Made by a program: the position numbers and the translations under genes | Part shown: piece by piece, positions 13,001 to 24,278 of the stretch | Layout of the letters: every line of letters begins with the position of its first letter | Position numbering within the stretch: position 1 is the stretch's first letter | Notes under the pieces: generated by a model | The model's database searches: none | Told to the model about the DNA's origin: nothing | What the model saw: only the letters and a program-made list of their open reading frames with translations | NCBI RefSeq assembly: GCF_034140825.1 | Contig: NC_089040.1 | Span: forward strand, 4,525,501 to 4,589,500 | Reading direction: 5' to 3' | DNA from: Oryza sativa Japonica Group | Lineage: Eukaryota > Streptophyta > Magnoliopsida > Poales > Poaceae | Length of the DNA stretch: 64,000 nt

Positions 13001-14958
13001 CATCTGCAGAGGACTGTCCTGCAGTCGAATTTGCTTGAGAAAGTCTCATCTGAATCAAATCCAAGAGAGATGGACTTTTTCTTAACCGCAGACCCAATGG
13101 GCTAGGCTCGTCAAGTACATTGTGATACATATCCTGCAAATGTTCAAGTCAGCAAAGAATATGAATACCAAAGCTGCCATTTTAGACTATAATTGGTTAC
13201 GTATACATTACCAACTAACATTAATTAGTCACAAAGAGGACAAATTTGGAATTTCACAAATAACACGAAGTGGCGAAGAGGACAAATTTGGATTTTCACA
13301 AATAGAACAAGTCAAGAAGAGGACAAATATGGAATTTCATAAATAACGCAAGCAATCTTTCGTGTATTGATAAGCAAGCATGCATCCTAGGCAAATCCTG
13401 GACCATCTAGCATTCTAGTTTGACCATTTCATTTATGTAGCCATTAACATTTTCTCGTCTTTCCGACCAAAACCGTCTATGAACTTTATGATGACTCTGT
13501 TAACCATTACAGTACTACATGCAAACTACACGTGAACTCTATGATGGCTCGTCTATGCACTTTGCATGTCGGCCTGGTAATACACCAACGCAATTTGCAT
13601 ATCAGCTTGATAATATGCCAATGCTCTACTTGAATAGAACACAGTCAGTTCCACAAATAAACATTGATATCCAAGTCACATATCAACACCTAATCAGCAA
13701 ATCCTGATACGGATCTTTTTCCATGGAATATAGAATCATAAATCATTGAATAGGTTAAAAGGGCAGACATTTATAAGCTATTTCAACTATTAGGATTGCT
13801 CTAGCTCCCAAGCGTTAGAAAATGCATGCATGGGATAGTCATATGGCATATTTCACCTATTCCATGGTTCATAAAGAATACCAGCTAGAGATTTTATTTA
13901 AGATTGGGAAAAAATGAACTAACAACGCATTTTACTGCCCAAGTAGGAAGCACTCAAAATGGTGTGCTATGCATCGGTTATTGATTATATCACACACATC
14001 TTACTGGATTCTGACGAAAAATTTTTATTCCAAGCTCCAAATAGGTACACTACTTGCAAAGGGAAGTTAGCATTGATGATTGGTCCTAGAAAATTTTCTA
14101 TAACACGCAAAGTACGGAACTTAGCAGTTTGACATACTATAAACAGGCATTACCCTATTACATTGAACAAATGCACATGACTTGTGACATGAATACACAA
14201 AGTTAAATATATAAATAAGTGTGCCGCTGCAGCAAATCATCGGACGTCAATGAAGCCCCATCAGCCTCAAAATGGCACAATAATACCAGGCTCCTGCACA
14301 GCATATTATCATAGAGATACATCCAAAACATATCCATAAACTTGAACCCCAACAAGCAGACTGTGACCCTACCTGATTCAACTAAGAACAGAACAACCAT
14401 TTCTCAGTACATTTACAACACAAACCGTGCATGCGATCTCTCTAACAACATCAGCTAGCGATTCCATATCCGAACAATCAAATCACTCCAAAAAAAAAAC
14501 TGTACTATTCTATTCCATCCACCTATACCCCTCTATTCCATCCATCTCGAGTCCACATATATACAGTATTTTCGGATCAAACGCGTCAAAAACACGCCAG
14601 GGAAGAAAGGATTCCCCTCCCTCAAACAATCCAGCACCAAAACGCGCCGTCTCGCCGCCAAGCATTACGAATCCGACGCGCTACCACCTCATCCCCCGAT
14701 CAAAACCCACCAAACGGAATACGAGAACACGAAACCCCCCCCCCCCCCCGGATCTACCTGCTGCTGCGGGGGCGGAGGCGGAGGCGGCGGCGCGGGCATC
14801 TGGACCCCCGCCTTGGCGCGCTTGCTGAGCGGGCCGCCGTCCTCTTCGCCGCCATGCAGCATCTCGTCCGCCTCCAGCTTCACCGTAGCCCCCGCCGCCG
14901 ACGCCGCCGCCATGGCCGGCTCGGCCGGCCGCTTCCCGGAGCTCGGCAGCTGCACCAT
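10062..14958 (-). CDS. ASG1-like protein, TRF2/HOY1-type PH-like domain
   Basis: The exons in transcript order are 14958-14758, 13133-12885, 12441-12268, 12187-12081, 11265-10946 and 10633-10062. All junctions are GT-AG and the frame encodes 540 residues. The N terminus has a basic SKRAKA stretch and a proline and glutamine run. A conserved core follows: SPLGLRLRKSPSLLDLIQ, then YEGDLVAKCYFAKHKLVWE, then KIEIQWSDITALKA, then RPPLFFKETDPQPRKHTLWQ. This matches the plant family of Arabidopsis At2g24100, annotated as ALTERED SEED GERMINATION 1 and as a TRF2/HOY1 PH-like domain protein. The core resembles a PH-like fold that binds a partner. The C-terminal half is acidic and low in complexity. 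The biochemical role is not established, so I give no reaction. The start is the first ATG, at 14958, in line with plausible homologues. Intron 4 holds a Stowaway MITE. Confidence 0.88.
11379..11488. mobile_element. Stowaway MITE, 110 bp, in an ASG1-like intron
   Basis: Terminal inverted repeats CTCCCTCCATCCCAAAATAA and its complement, flanked by TA on each side (11377-11378 and 11489-11490). It sits inside the intron between 11266 and 12080. No coding capacity. Confidence 0.9.
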
Positions 14959-14976
14959 GGGAGGGATCACCCCCGG

Positions 14977-15004
14977 AAACCCTAACCCTAACCCTAACCC
15001 TAAC
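14977..15004 (-). promoter_or_regulatory. Telo-box array upstream of the ASG1-like start codon
   Basis: An uninterrupted AAACCCTAA motif followed by further CCCTAA units (about four in all) lies 19-46 bp upstream of the ATG, probably in the 5' UTR. On the gene's own strand it reads as GGGTTA repeats. Telo-boxes are known plant promoter elements bound by TRB-family proteins and are common in genes for growth and translation. Here the array is longer than a single box. Confidence 0.75.
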
Positions 15005-16069
15005 TCCCCCCAAACCGACGCCGCCGCCGCCGCCGCCGGCCGAATCGAAGTCGAAATCGAAGCAGAAGGCGAACGCGAGGCGAAGCGAAGCGAAATCGAA
15101 TCGAAGTGATTCGAGAGGAAGGGAAGCGAGGAGGAGGAGGAGGAGGTGATGGCCTTTGGGGAGAGAGAAGGGTCCAGAAATAGGCGCCCACGCGGGGTGC
15201 GCAGAGAGGCGGCGCACCAGTGGATGACAGGTGGGGCCCACGCGGAGTGGGCCCGGCGTGTCGGCGGCGGGTGGTGCGGATCTCGGTGTGGATAAAGTGG
15301 CGGGGCCGGGGGGCGTGGAGGTGGAGGTGATGGTGGTGGTGGACGGGTGTCAGTGGCTAGAATGGATGACAGGTGGGGGCCACTGCGTTGATGGTGTGTG
15401 AGGGCTTTGGCTTTCACGTGCAAAACGTTTTCCCACCCAACCTACTCTCGTATACGGCACTACTACTCTACTGGTCCTCTACATCCTATACATCCTAGAG
15501 TATTTACTACCACCGTACTACACTACTACTAGCATGACAAAGTCGTCGTGGGTTCATTTTATATTATAGATATGTAACAAGTATTTAAGGTATATAATGG
15601 ATTTAATAAAATAATAAAAATATATATGTAACGGATATTTCATACATCTAAAGGATTAGAATCTAGCTGTCGTCTCGGGTTGCCTCCCGCGGGGTAACTA
15701 CAGAGGCGCCTAACCCTAGTTGTCATCACCATTCCCAAAATCTTCTCATCGTTGTCACTGGCGCCGCCTCCGACGGGGCTATGGCGATGGGCCGCTCTCT
15801 CTCCATCCAAGGTAAGATTAGGCATATCATAGTTCTCATCACCAAAGGCGATAGAATGGATAAATTGAATTAGGAAATGGTTTGTTTTGTCGCCGTTGTC
15901 GTCATGGCCTTTCTCCGATGATGTTCCGTCGCCTTTCATTGCCAGATGATTTGATGAAGGGCGTAATGAGATTGAATCAACTATTAGTGGGTTGTGAGGT
16001 GTCACCGCCGCTATCACCGAGGTCAACAACTCTTTAGATGGGGTGGCGTTTTGTTCATATTTTGACCGC
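15005..16069. other. ASG1-like promoter and unassigned sequence
   Basis: 15005-15420 is GC-rich promoter or leader sequence of the ASG1-like gene. From about 15540 the sequence becomes AT-rich. A minus-strand open frame at 15640-16029 has a low-complexity, gene-like texture with no recognised domain. It probably belongs to an old transposable element that the Tourist MITE at 16073 later entered. Confidence 0.4.
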
Positions 16070-16072
16070 TAA

Positions 16073-16398
16073 GGGCCCCTTTGATTCACATGATAGGAAA
16101 AATATAGGAATAGGAAAACACAGGAATCGAAGTAGTAGGTTTCTCAAATCCTACAGGAATCAACAAACACATGAAAGACAATAGGAGTCCTTTTATAGTG
16201 CTGTGAGAAAAACAAAGGAAAGTTCACAAAGAGGTCATACCTCTTGCTATTTTTCGTATGAAATGCGAAGCATAGGAATACAATCATATGGAAAGTTTAC
16301 TTTCTTTCCTATGAATCAAAAGGACATGTAGGAAATAAATCCATAGAAATTTGAATCCTATAAAAGTCCTTTGCCAATCATATGAATCAAAGGGGCCC
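16073..16398. mobile_element. Tourist-type MITE (PIF/Harbinger), 326 bp
   Basis: Terminal inverted repeats GGGCCCCTTTGATTCA and TGAATCAAAGGGGCCC, flanked by the 3-bp duplication TAA at 16070-16072 and 16399-16401. Related but more diverged copies occur at 25133-25491 and probably around 53399-53746 in this window. Confidence 0.9.
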
Positions 16399-16401
16399 TA
16401 A

Positions 16402-17600
16402 AGGGGCTTGGTGCCTCATAGTCATGTCAATCTGAACAATAATCAAGAGGAGATCCGATCGACTGGTGAAGGGGCGTGGTGGCGCTTTCTTGTCAAGCTG
16501 GCATGATGGGTTCTATGTAGATATCGCATATGATTGGTTGGGATACCTATTGGGTGTATGCCTCACTACACTTGGTAGGGGCTATGGGTAGGATACTTGG
16601 GGAACCACCATTGTCATTGTTCCTATTTGGGACAGCAAATTGATGATAGGTGGAGTCAGAAGATTCCTAAATAGGCTTATTTCATTCATCAATGAGGTGG
16701 ATAGATGAGGTCAGTGCTTTGCAAATGGTGTTCACCCTTTGATTTTGCTTGGTTTTAGCCTTTGGTGATCGGATGACAGGGACTACATAGATGGTGACCG
16801 CCATTTGGATCATGATGATCGGGCATGACCGCTGAATTGAGCTCGCCACAATCAAATGGCAACATGAGGTACAATTGGCGGAGGCTCTAGGGTGAAAACC
16901 CCGATGTGGTCATTTGGATTTGACAACGTAGTGTTTGTTTTGTCATTCCCTTGTTGAAGGTGTCGTTTCAGATTTTGGATGAAAATCTAGACCAGACTTA
17001 ATATGACAATGGTACACATTCGTCGGATCCTTCTTGAAGGCGTTCTTTTGGATTAGTTGTAAACTTTTCATACTCATTTTGGTTTGTACTAGAGTGAGCT
17101 TCCACAGAACTGCATGATTTGTTCTCGATGTCCTTTTTTTTCTATTTCTAGGCCATGTGCATCTTGGTAGATGCAAAGGTCGAGTGTAATTTTGTTTATT
17201 AATGAAATCTTCCCATTATATAAAAAAGGATTTGAATCTATACATATGATGGGTATTTTAGGTAATCAAAAGGATTTGACAATACAATTGGATAAATCCG
17301 AAATACAGCTTGTAGATGTCATCATTGTCGTTGGTCATCCTCGCTCGTATATTGGGCAACCTCTCTTTAATTTATATCTAGTGGTTTATAAAGTGTTATA
17401 CCAATGTGAAGGGGGAACAAAAGGGTGAATCTTCAAATATGCAAAGTCTTACACGGGCAATTCACAAAATGTATTGAGGAGACGCTGCGTGGGGTAAGGC
17501 TAAATTTATGGCGCATGTTCTAGATCCAACGGTCTACAATCTTGTTTTGAAAATTTTCACATAGGTATAGATTTGCATTACATATTTCCCCCCTAATACG
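16402..17600. other. Probable degenerate transposon body, no host gene
   Basis: Non-repetitive, moderately GC sequence with short open frames only (for example 16943-17176 on the minus strand and 17171-17428 on the plus strand). None matches a family I know. The texture, and a T-rich then AATGAAAT-type ending near 17200, resemble the 3' part of an old transposable element. I cannot assign a family. Confidence 0.3.
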
Positions 17601-17601
17601 C

Positions 17602-17779
17602 AATGGACATTTCAGGCGTTGAAATGATTTGGCAGTACAATGAGAAATAAATATATTATATAATGGTCATTTCAGGCATTCAATTGATTTGGGAATACAA
17701 CGAGAAAAATCTATATTATATAATGGTTATTTGAGGCATTCAATGGATTTGGCAATACAATAAGAAAAATATATGAACT
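17602..17779 (+). repeat. 60-bp tandem repeat, three units
   Basis: Units start at 17602, 17662 and 17722, each with AATGG followed by ATTT and CAGGC or GAGGC and a TTTGG block, an exact period of 60 bp. The sequence is AT-rich and non-coding. The units differ at several positions, so the array is not very recent. Confidence 0.85.
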
Positions 17780-18041
17780 TGCTTGTTATGTTACATGATC
17801 TAAACAAAATTTTAGGTTGTTATTAGGTCTAAAATCTGTTTAACGAGATATAGTTTTGATTTTTTTAAAAAAAAAACAGAATGGCTCCAATGGATATATG
17901 GGGAAGAGTGTCTGACAAAAAAACCTTTTTAGTCCATGACAACTCATAGTTAAGAGTGCATCTAAAAAAACTATAGTTAAGAATGATTGCATATATCTGA
18001 AAAAGGTTTAAATTTGACTTCGAGTTTTAAGTGGTTTTACC

Positions 18042-18260
18042 GCCCCATTGTTTCGCTTATTTCTCGAATAAGCGAAACGACATATTTGCAAACGAAAAAT
18101 AATTTGTGAATAAATTTTTTATATATGTGTTTTTAGCGATGTAAAAGCAAAAGCTAAAAAATAAACTTCGATGAAATAACCCCAAAATCAACTCCAAATT
18201 TAAGGTTGAAAATTAAAATTTTGGCTAATAAGCATAAGCATAAGCAAAAAGATAAGGCCG
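18042..18260. mobile_element. MITE of a foldback family, copy 1
   Basis: The segment opens with CCCCATTGTTTCGCTTATTT and a local palindrome around AATAAGCGAAAC, and closes with GCTAATAAGCATAAGCATAA. A relative lies at 53998-54203 and an inverted partial relative near 54888-55047. A hAT-like origin is possible, but no clean target duplication was found. Confidence 0.5.
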
Positions 18261-18756
18261 TGATTCCAATCAAAATCAATATATCTACCTAGCCTGAAAT
18301 TCCTGCTTCTAAGAAAGAAATCATATAATTGTTTTAGCATCCACCAAACTGCTTGCACACCGTTCACCTGTTCATGAAAACCTCTGGTTCACTGGACTAT
18401 ACTAATTTCTCTTCTTCCATCCTGCAAGCATGCAGCAGTAGAGCAGGAAGTGCAGGACTACCTAGTTGGAGAAGGGAAAATGCTTACCTTAATGAGGAAG
18501 ATAAATTCACAGTTGGTAAGACCATAAGTCGAAAATTGCTGGAGCAGTTCAAACATCCCAAGATCGAAATTTCGGGCATTCGATTTTTGTCAAAGGAAAA
18601 TGTTCTGAGTACAACTGTTGAGTATCTAATGTGCTGCCGTAAAATGAATGAATATGGCACAAACAACAAAAAAACGTAAAACTAATGGTGTGATTTTCTC
18701 CTTTTCTATATATCATTTTCAATCTTGTCCTGAAATGAATCCATGCATATAACCTA

Positions 18757-21687
18757 TCAACTCCTGTTGGCAAGCAGTGAAGCCTCGTCATCGTCGTTTT
18801 CGACAACGTCCTGATTTTTGCATTCTTGGTGCAAACTACCGGTGCTCGATTTCCCATCCACTGTAAGAGAGGTTAACTCAACATTGTCCATTTGATATTG
18901 GGCAGCATCATCCTCAGGTAGCAAGTCAGCTGGAAGGAGATTAGAGTTCTGGTCACTTCTCGGCACCAAAAACAACAGGGCCAAAGGTAGTAACCTCATT
19001 GCATTTCGGATTAGGATCGCGGCCCAGAGGTTTTTGAACTCTGTTCTTGTGATGTTCAACACATGAAGGATCAATCCACCTGCCCAAGATCCAGATAGCA
19101 AGCCAACATTGTCGATGGACATGAGCAACGCATAGAATGTGCCCTCAATGCCAGGAGGGCAAAGCTTTGAGCTAAGTACCAAAAGAGGCATCCATTTTAT
19201 GCGGTTGATCATTTTGGAGACACCCTCGTCGATCACAGCAAAGTAGTAGTCAGGTATCCCCAGTTTTAGATTGAGACGAAGTACCAAGATCAGGTCAAGC
19301 ATTCCTGACAAGCTCAGCAACAACTGACTTAAACAGAGAACGCTGCGAAAAGAATGGTCCTTCAGAATATTTTGGTAAAGTATGACCCCAATAAGAGAAC
19401 CAACTGACCCAACTGCGAAGATAAACCCAATTAATCCCTGGCAGTAAAAAAAAAGTGATTTGGTCATGCTGCACCAACGAGGGAAACTAACTAGAGATAG
19501 TAAAGCTAACATTATCATCAAAGCAACATCTTTCCTGATAAGTTTTCGTACAAAAGAATTAGCTATAGGCAAGCTTTATTCCCATGTAGGCCACGAAAAC
19601 CACAGAGCATAGCATAAGATTTGTAAATTATAATATACCTCTGAAAAAGATAGCCCTGCATTTCTATCTGTGTACCAATAGAACATTCCTTCTTGAATGT
19701 CCACGCTCAAAGCAAGAGACATGTACATGTAAACACATGGTCGCCATACTTCAGGACATTTTAAGGTTGCCATCATTGTTCTACTTGCTTCTACAAACTT
19801 CATATGGGCCTAATTTTTTAACAGTAGACAGGAAAATGTCAATCCAGGAAAACAAAATAGTACTTATATCTGACATGAAAAAGCAAAATTGTTTACCAGC
19901 TCATATGGAAAGTTGGGCATATGGACGTCCTTTATCATCATTCCAGCTAGGATTACCAGGGCAGAAGGTATTGCCAACATGCCAAGGGCACCCTTGAGAA
20001 ACACAAGATTAATCTATGATGAGACACCGTCACAAGAAAAACTGAAAAAGCAGCAGTGGATAAAAGAGAGAAGCACCACCACCACCACTTCACTTATATT
20101 TATGCAGAAACAGGATCTTTCAGTGGAGAATAATTTAAATTTAAATTGATTGCCAGGACTATAGTAAAGTGGTATAACCATTGTGATTCTCATTTAGAAG
20201 TACAAAGTACTAACAAACAAGTAAAACCAACGATACTCACTTGAGAGCCTATTGCATGGACAAGGAAACCACTTATTGAGAATCCAATAAGCCCTCCCAC
20301 AGATGCACAGAATCCGTTTAAGCTTATCATGTCAGCAGCAAGATGAGGGTGCACTATACTGTTTTCAGCAACACAGGCATCTATAGTTACATCGGCTATT
20401 GCCACACTAGCACTTCCGGCCATCAATGCCAACAACGCGAACAATACATGAAGCTTGCTGTGGAGAGATAATACAAGCATCGCGACTACTCCCATGAAGC
20501 CTGCAATTCCTCAGCAAACAGGGAGGCATAATCAATAAAAATAATTCCATAACCTGTAACTGAATAACAGTCGCACTTAATCAAAGGAACATTATGTTGA
20601 GGAAATAACAGTAGAAAAAAACATATCATCAGACTTGTCAGTACTAAATAAGTCACCGGGAACATGAAACTATGCCACGTTCCTCGTCCCGGGAACGCCG
20701 TTCCCGTTCTGGGAACACGGGAATAACCTCGTTTCCCCCCATGTTAAAACATAAAAAATGTAGCGTCCCATGTTCCTTGACCCATCGATCCGGGAACTTT
20801 TATGACATAGGTACTAATGCTACCGTGCTACGGCAACAGCTGATATATTTGAGTTAGACAGCAAGGCTGTTTATAGTAATGCACCTACATAACTGCATTG
20901 ATCCATCCAAATTAGGTAATGGACAAAATTTGCTCCTTCAACCCTTTTATGTAGTTCAATGATCCAAAATATTAATAACTCAATGGAAAACTGTTCTATG
21001 AACTTCGGCCTAAATAATTAACACTCCTCAGCTAAAGCCTAGTAATGAAAAGAGATAGTGTCCCAAGGAGCATATCGAAACTCGATACGCTTCCTTGCTA
21101 CAATTTCAGCATCTAATCATCAGACATCACTACTCTCAGGTCCTAAAATTTCAGTTTGCGATTCATGATTAACCAGTAACTCGTTTTTTTTTAACAAAAG
21201 ATGATTAACCAGAAGTTTTCCATTGCAATCATCATCAGCAGCAGCAAAATGGGAAGCGTGAAGTACTGTTACCACCTGCGATGACGAAGTAAGGGCGGCG
21301 GCGGTAGCCGGCGATGGGGAGGACGTCGGTGAGGAGGCCCCAGAGCGGCTTGACCATCCACGGGATGGAGGTCACCCCCTGGTACACCTGCGCCGCCGAC
21401 GGCTGCACCCGCTGCACGTCCTTCCAGTAGTAGTCCGACGCCACCCGCATGACGCCGCCGCCGAGCCCCTGGCTGGCGCCGTACGTCGCCACCACGCCCG
21501 CCACGAAGCTCCAGTGCAGCTCCCTCCCCAGCATCCTGAACCACCCCACCGGCGACCACGCGCCGCCGCCCTCCGCCGCATCGACGGCGAGGAGGACATT
21601 GGCCTCCTCTTGCCTGCTGCTGCTCCTCCCCCCCTTCCCCTCCTCCTCGGCGCGGAGGTCGTCGGCGGCGGCGGTGGCCGGCGACAT
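18757..21687 (-). CDS. Folate-biopterin transporter (BT1/FBT family, MFS)
   Basis: Membrane transporter of the plant folate-biopterin transporter family, part of the major facilitator superfamily. Plastid and other membrane members move folates or pterins. The exons in transcript order are 21687-21276, 20500-20241, 19992-19897, 19809-19639 and 19437-18757, all GT-AG, giving 539 residues. Family stretches include [71 protein letters not shown] and [19 protein letters not shown]. The sequence is strongly hydrophobic with about twelve membrane segments, and both tails are hydrophilic. It is closest to what I recall of Arabidopsis FBT2. Another in-frame ATG exists at 21834. I prefer 21687 because the extension looks like leader sequence, but it could instead encode a targeting peptide. 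The substrate is not proven by sequence. Confidence 0.92.
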
Positions 21688-22182
21688 CTTCTTGCGCAAA
21701 GATCTCTCGCCTGGTTTTACCCGAATTGCTCCGGCTTGAATCTGGAGCTCGGATTCCAGCACCAGATTTGGGTTTCTTGAATCCAAAGCTCGGAGCTGCG
21801 AGGTAGGTGCATCAGTAATCGAATCGATCCCCAAAAAGTCTTAAAGAATCAAGAGAAAATGTCGGGGTCTTGGCAAGAACATCAAATCCAACTGCTGCTT
21901 CAACCTCTCAGCTCCTTTCACATGCTTACTACTCCACACAGATAGAAAACAATCGCCAAAAACAGAACAGAAAAAAAAAACTATATGCTAAATTTGCCGC
22001 AGAATGCTGCCTAATTGCATCCAAAAACACCACTCGAGTATATAAACAGCAGAGATTTGGTGCCTGAAAACAAGAAAGAAAACGGGGGAAAGAAGTGGAG
22101 CCGAGGAGTTATTAAATTTGCACGCTAGAAGTGAGGAAGTCCAAAGAAATTGAGAGATCCCTTCTGGTTGGTGTGCAGGTGT
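21688..22182. other. FBT 5' region
   Basis: Leader and promoter side of the folate-biopterin transporter gene, up to the target duplication of the hAT element. No other feature is evident. Confidence 0.5.
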
Positions 22183-22190
22183 AGTAGAGG

Positions 22191-22822
22191 TATAGATGGC
22201 CATATGGCCCGAGGCCCACGGCCCGGCACAAAGCCCGCAATTTTGGCCCGGCCCAAGCACGGCCCGGCCCGATTAGGGTCGTGCCCGTGCCGGCCTGGCC
22301 CGACAGCCGGGCCGTGCCTGGGCTGCACCCTCGGCACGGTGGGCCGGCCCGGCACGGCCCGATCAAATAAAAAAAATATAGGGACAAAAAATAGACTTAT
22401 ATAATCGTATAAGGCATGGCCCAAGAAAATAGGTATACAAAATAGACTTATTTTCCAGCCATTTAAACACAACCCACAGAGTTGAGGGACCAAAAATAGA
22501 CTTATTTCCAGCCATTTAAACACAGCCCACAGAGTTGAGGGATCAAAAATAGACTTATTTCCAGCCATTTAAACACAGCCACAGAGTTGAGGGACCAAAT
22601 ATAAACTCTTTCTGTGAGGCAGCACAATAGCCCATCGTGCCTTCGGGCCGGCCCGGCACGGCCCGACTAGTATTGGGCCGTGCCTGGGCCGTGTATGCCG
22701 CCCGTGGGCTGGCACGGCACGGCCCGGTGCATCGGTCGGGCCGTGCCGGCCCGACAAGCCTCGGCCCAGGCACGGCCGGGCTTGGGCCGTGCCGTGCCGG
22801 GCGGCCCAGATGGCCATCTATA
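22191..22822. mobile_element. hAT-type non-autonomous element, 632 bp, copy 1
   Basis: Terminal inverted repeats TATAGATGGCCAT and its complement, with a perfect 8-bp target duplication AGTAGAGG at 22183-22190 and 22823-22830. The subterminal regions are packed with GCCCGGC- and GGCACGG-type motifs in both orientations. The centre carries three tandem units of about 53 bp (22438-22595). It has no transposase. It is related in structure to the element at 62715. Confidence 0.88.
22438..22595 (+). repeat. 53-bp tandem repeat, three units, inside a hAT element
   Basis: Units begin at about 22438, 22491 and 22544, each containing AATAGACTTATTT then CCAGCCATTTAAACACA and a GAGTTGAGGGA end. Units two and three differ by very few bases. 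The short minus-strand open frames here simply read through the repeats. Confidence 0.85.
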
Positions 22823-23224
22823 AGTAGAGGAGAGGATAGCCGTTTGTCTTATTAAAATTTTAAAATTTTAAGAGAAAATTCGATCTTTAGTATAGGAAAT
22901 AAAGCGGTACCAACAAATAACACAAAAAAAAAGTTTCCACTTTCGATCCATAGCATAGGCCACCGATTTTTTTTCGTCCTGTAGCACTTCCGTCGCATTT
23001 TGAAGTAATAGCGTTAGATCGGGAGTAGAGAAAATTTTTGTCGGACTCATTTGCCCTTCCTTCCCCACATTCCCCACCAGGTCTCCTCTTCCGCTCCCTC
23101 CTGGATGGCGGCGCGGCAACCATCGGCGTGCTGGGAGAACGCCTCGTCTCCCCGCCACCGCCGAGCGAGCTGCGGCGCTCGTCCGGCGCATTTCTTCCCC
23201 GCCGGCGACTACTTCTCCTCCTCC

Positions 23225-23583
23225 ACCGGCGGTGGCGGCTGAACAGATGATGATGATGGCGCCGGCGGAGTCCGTGGCGCACTTCGACTCTGCGCTCAGC
23301 TCGCTCGTGTCGTCTCCGCAGGGCGGCGGTGATGAGATGGCGGCCATCGGCGACCTGATCGGCCGGCTCGGGAGCATCTGCAACCACGGCAGCGCCAGCG
23401 CCAACAACTCGTGCTACAGCACGCCGCGAACGCGAGCCCGAAGCTGTCCAAGGTCGCCGGAGCCGGAGACGACAGCGACTCGGCGGCGGCGGCGGAGGAT
23501 AAGCTGGAGCCAGCCACAAAGACTACATCCATGTGAGGATGAGGAGGGGACAAGCCGCCGATAGCCATAGCCTCGCCGAGAGG
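23225..23583 (+). pseudogene. Captured bHLH transcription factor fragment
   Basis: One frame reads HFDSALSSLVSSP, then EMAAIGDLIGRLGSICN, then NNSCYSTP. After a shift of frame it reads SPKLSKVAGAGDDSDS, and after a further shift [21 protein letters not shown]. This is the order found in plant group XII (BEE/CIB-like) bHLH proteins: conserved N-terminal motifs followed by the start of the DNA-binding domain. The fragment stops at GAGAGG followed by GTAATT, which looks like an exon-intron boundary of the donor gene. That suggests capture from genomic DNA. The two frame shifts and a stop inside the series make it non-coding as a bHLH protein. Confidence 0.82.
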
Positions 23584-23639
23584 GTAATTAATTAATTACC
23601 TAATTAATCAACTAATTAATTAGATCCTAATTAGCTTTT

Positions 23640-23960
23640 TGCTGGTGCACTAATCCGCGCGGCTCAGCTTCGCCAAGTAGGAGCAGCATCTCCGTGAAGC
23701 CGTCGCCATCGTCGTCGAAGATGGCCATGCTCTCGCTGTAGCAGCAGCGAGCACGCTGCTCGACAGCCCGAACCCCGTCCACGAAGTCGGAGAGCGGGAC
23801 GGTGGGTGCTCGCTGGAGGAAACGGCGGAGGAAGCGCCACTTGTGCTGCTCCATGGCGTGGAGCTCGTCCCGGCCGCGGTGGTAGGGCCCAATGGACACC
23901 AGCCGGGGCTCGTACAGCTGCTGCTGTTGTCACGACGGGAGCCGGCGGGAACACGGAATG
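23640..23960 (-). pseudogene. Captured DUF247 gene fragment
   Basis: The minus-strand frame reads YEPRLVSIGPYHRGRDELHA, then MEQHKWRFLRRFL, then VRAVEQRARCCYSESM. This is the N-terminal signature of plant DUF247 (UPF0481) proteins, where the family has VSIGPYHHG followed by an ME-HK motif. Only about the first quarter of a DUF247 protein is present, and it has no start codon of its own in a sensible context. The family role is unknown in general, although members act in grass self-incompatibility. Here the piece is only cargo. Confidence 0.82.
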
Positions 23961-24278
23961 GTGTGCGGCTGGTGACGGAGACGGCGGCGACGCGACTGGG
24001 GACGGGGATCGTCGCCGCGTCGCTGTTTGGCGACGGCGCCATCGTCGTGGGCACCGACCGGAGAGAACGAGATGACACAGGAAGACGAAGGGCAAATGGG
24101 TCCAAAATTTTTTTTCTATACTTCAATGTAACGCTGTTAGCTCCAAACCTGATGGAAGTGCTATGGAGCGAAGAAAAACCGGTGGCCTGTGTTTCTAATC
24201 GAAAGCGAAAAATTTTTATGCTATTTTTTGGTACCGCTTTTTTTCCTATGCTGTTGATCGAATTTTCTCAAATTTTAA

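Larger units (their letters stand above)
22872..24269. mobile_element. Pack-MULE, 1,398 bp, with two captured host-gene fragments
   Basis: Mutator-like element with long inverted repeats of about 200 bp that begin GAGAAAATTCGATC. It is flanked by a perfect 9-bp duplication AAATTTTAA at 22863-22871 and 24270-24278. The GC-rich interior does not encode a transposase. It carries a plus-strand fragment of a bHLH transcription factor gene (about 23225-23583) and a minus-strand fragment of a DUF247 gene (about 23640-23960), both described separately. This makes it a chimeric Pack-MULE, mobilised in trans. Confidence 0.9.

Noticed and set aside
14977-15004. True telomeric or interstitial telomere tract
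   Set aside because: Only about four units, in a gene leader with coding sequence on one side and promoter on the other. A telo-box cluster explains it better.
14689-15423. Long minus-strand open frame extending upstream of the ASG1-like start
   Set aside because: The upstream part runs through GC-rich promoter and leader with low-complexity Pro and Arg runs. The conserved protein begins at the ATG at 14958.
22872-24269. A functional new gene within the Pack-MULE
   Set aside because: Both captured parts are fragments, the bHLH part changes frame twice, and no open frame combines a start, domain and stop sensibly.
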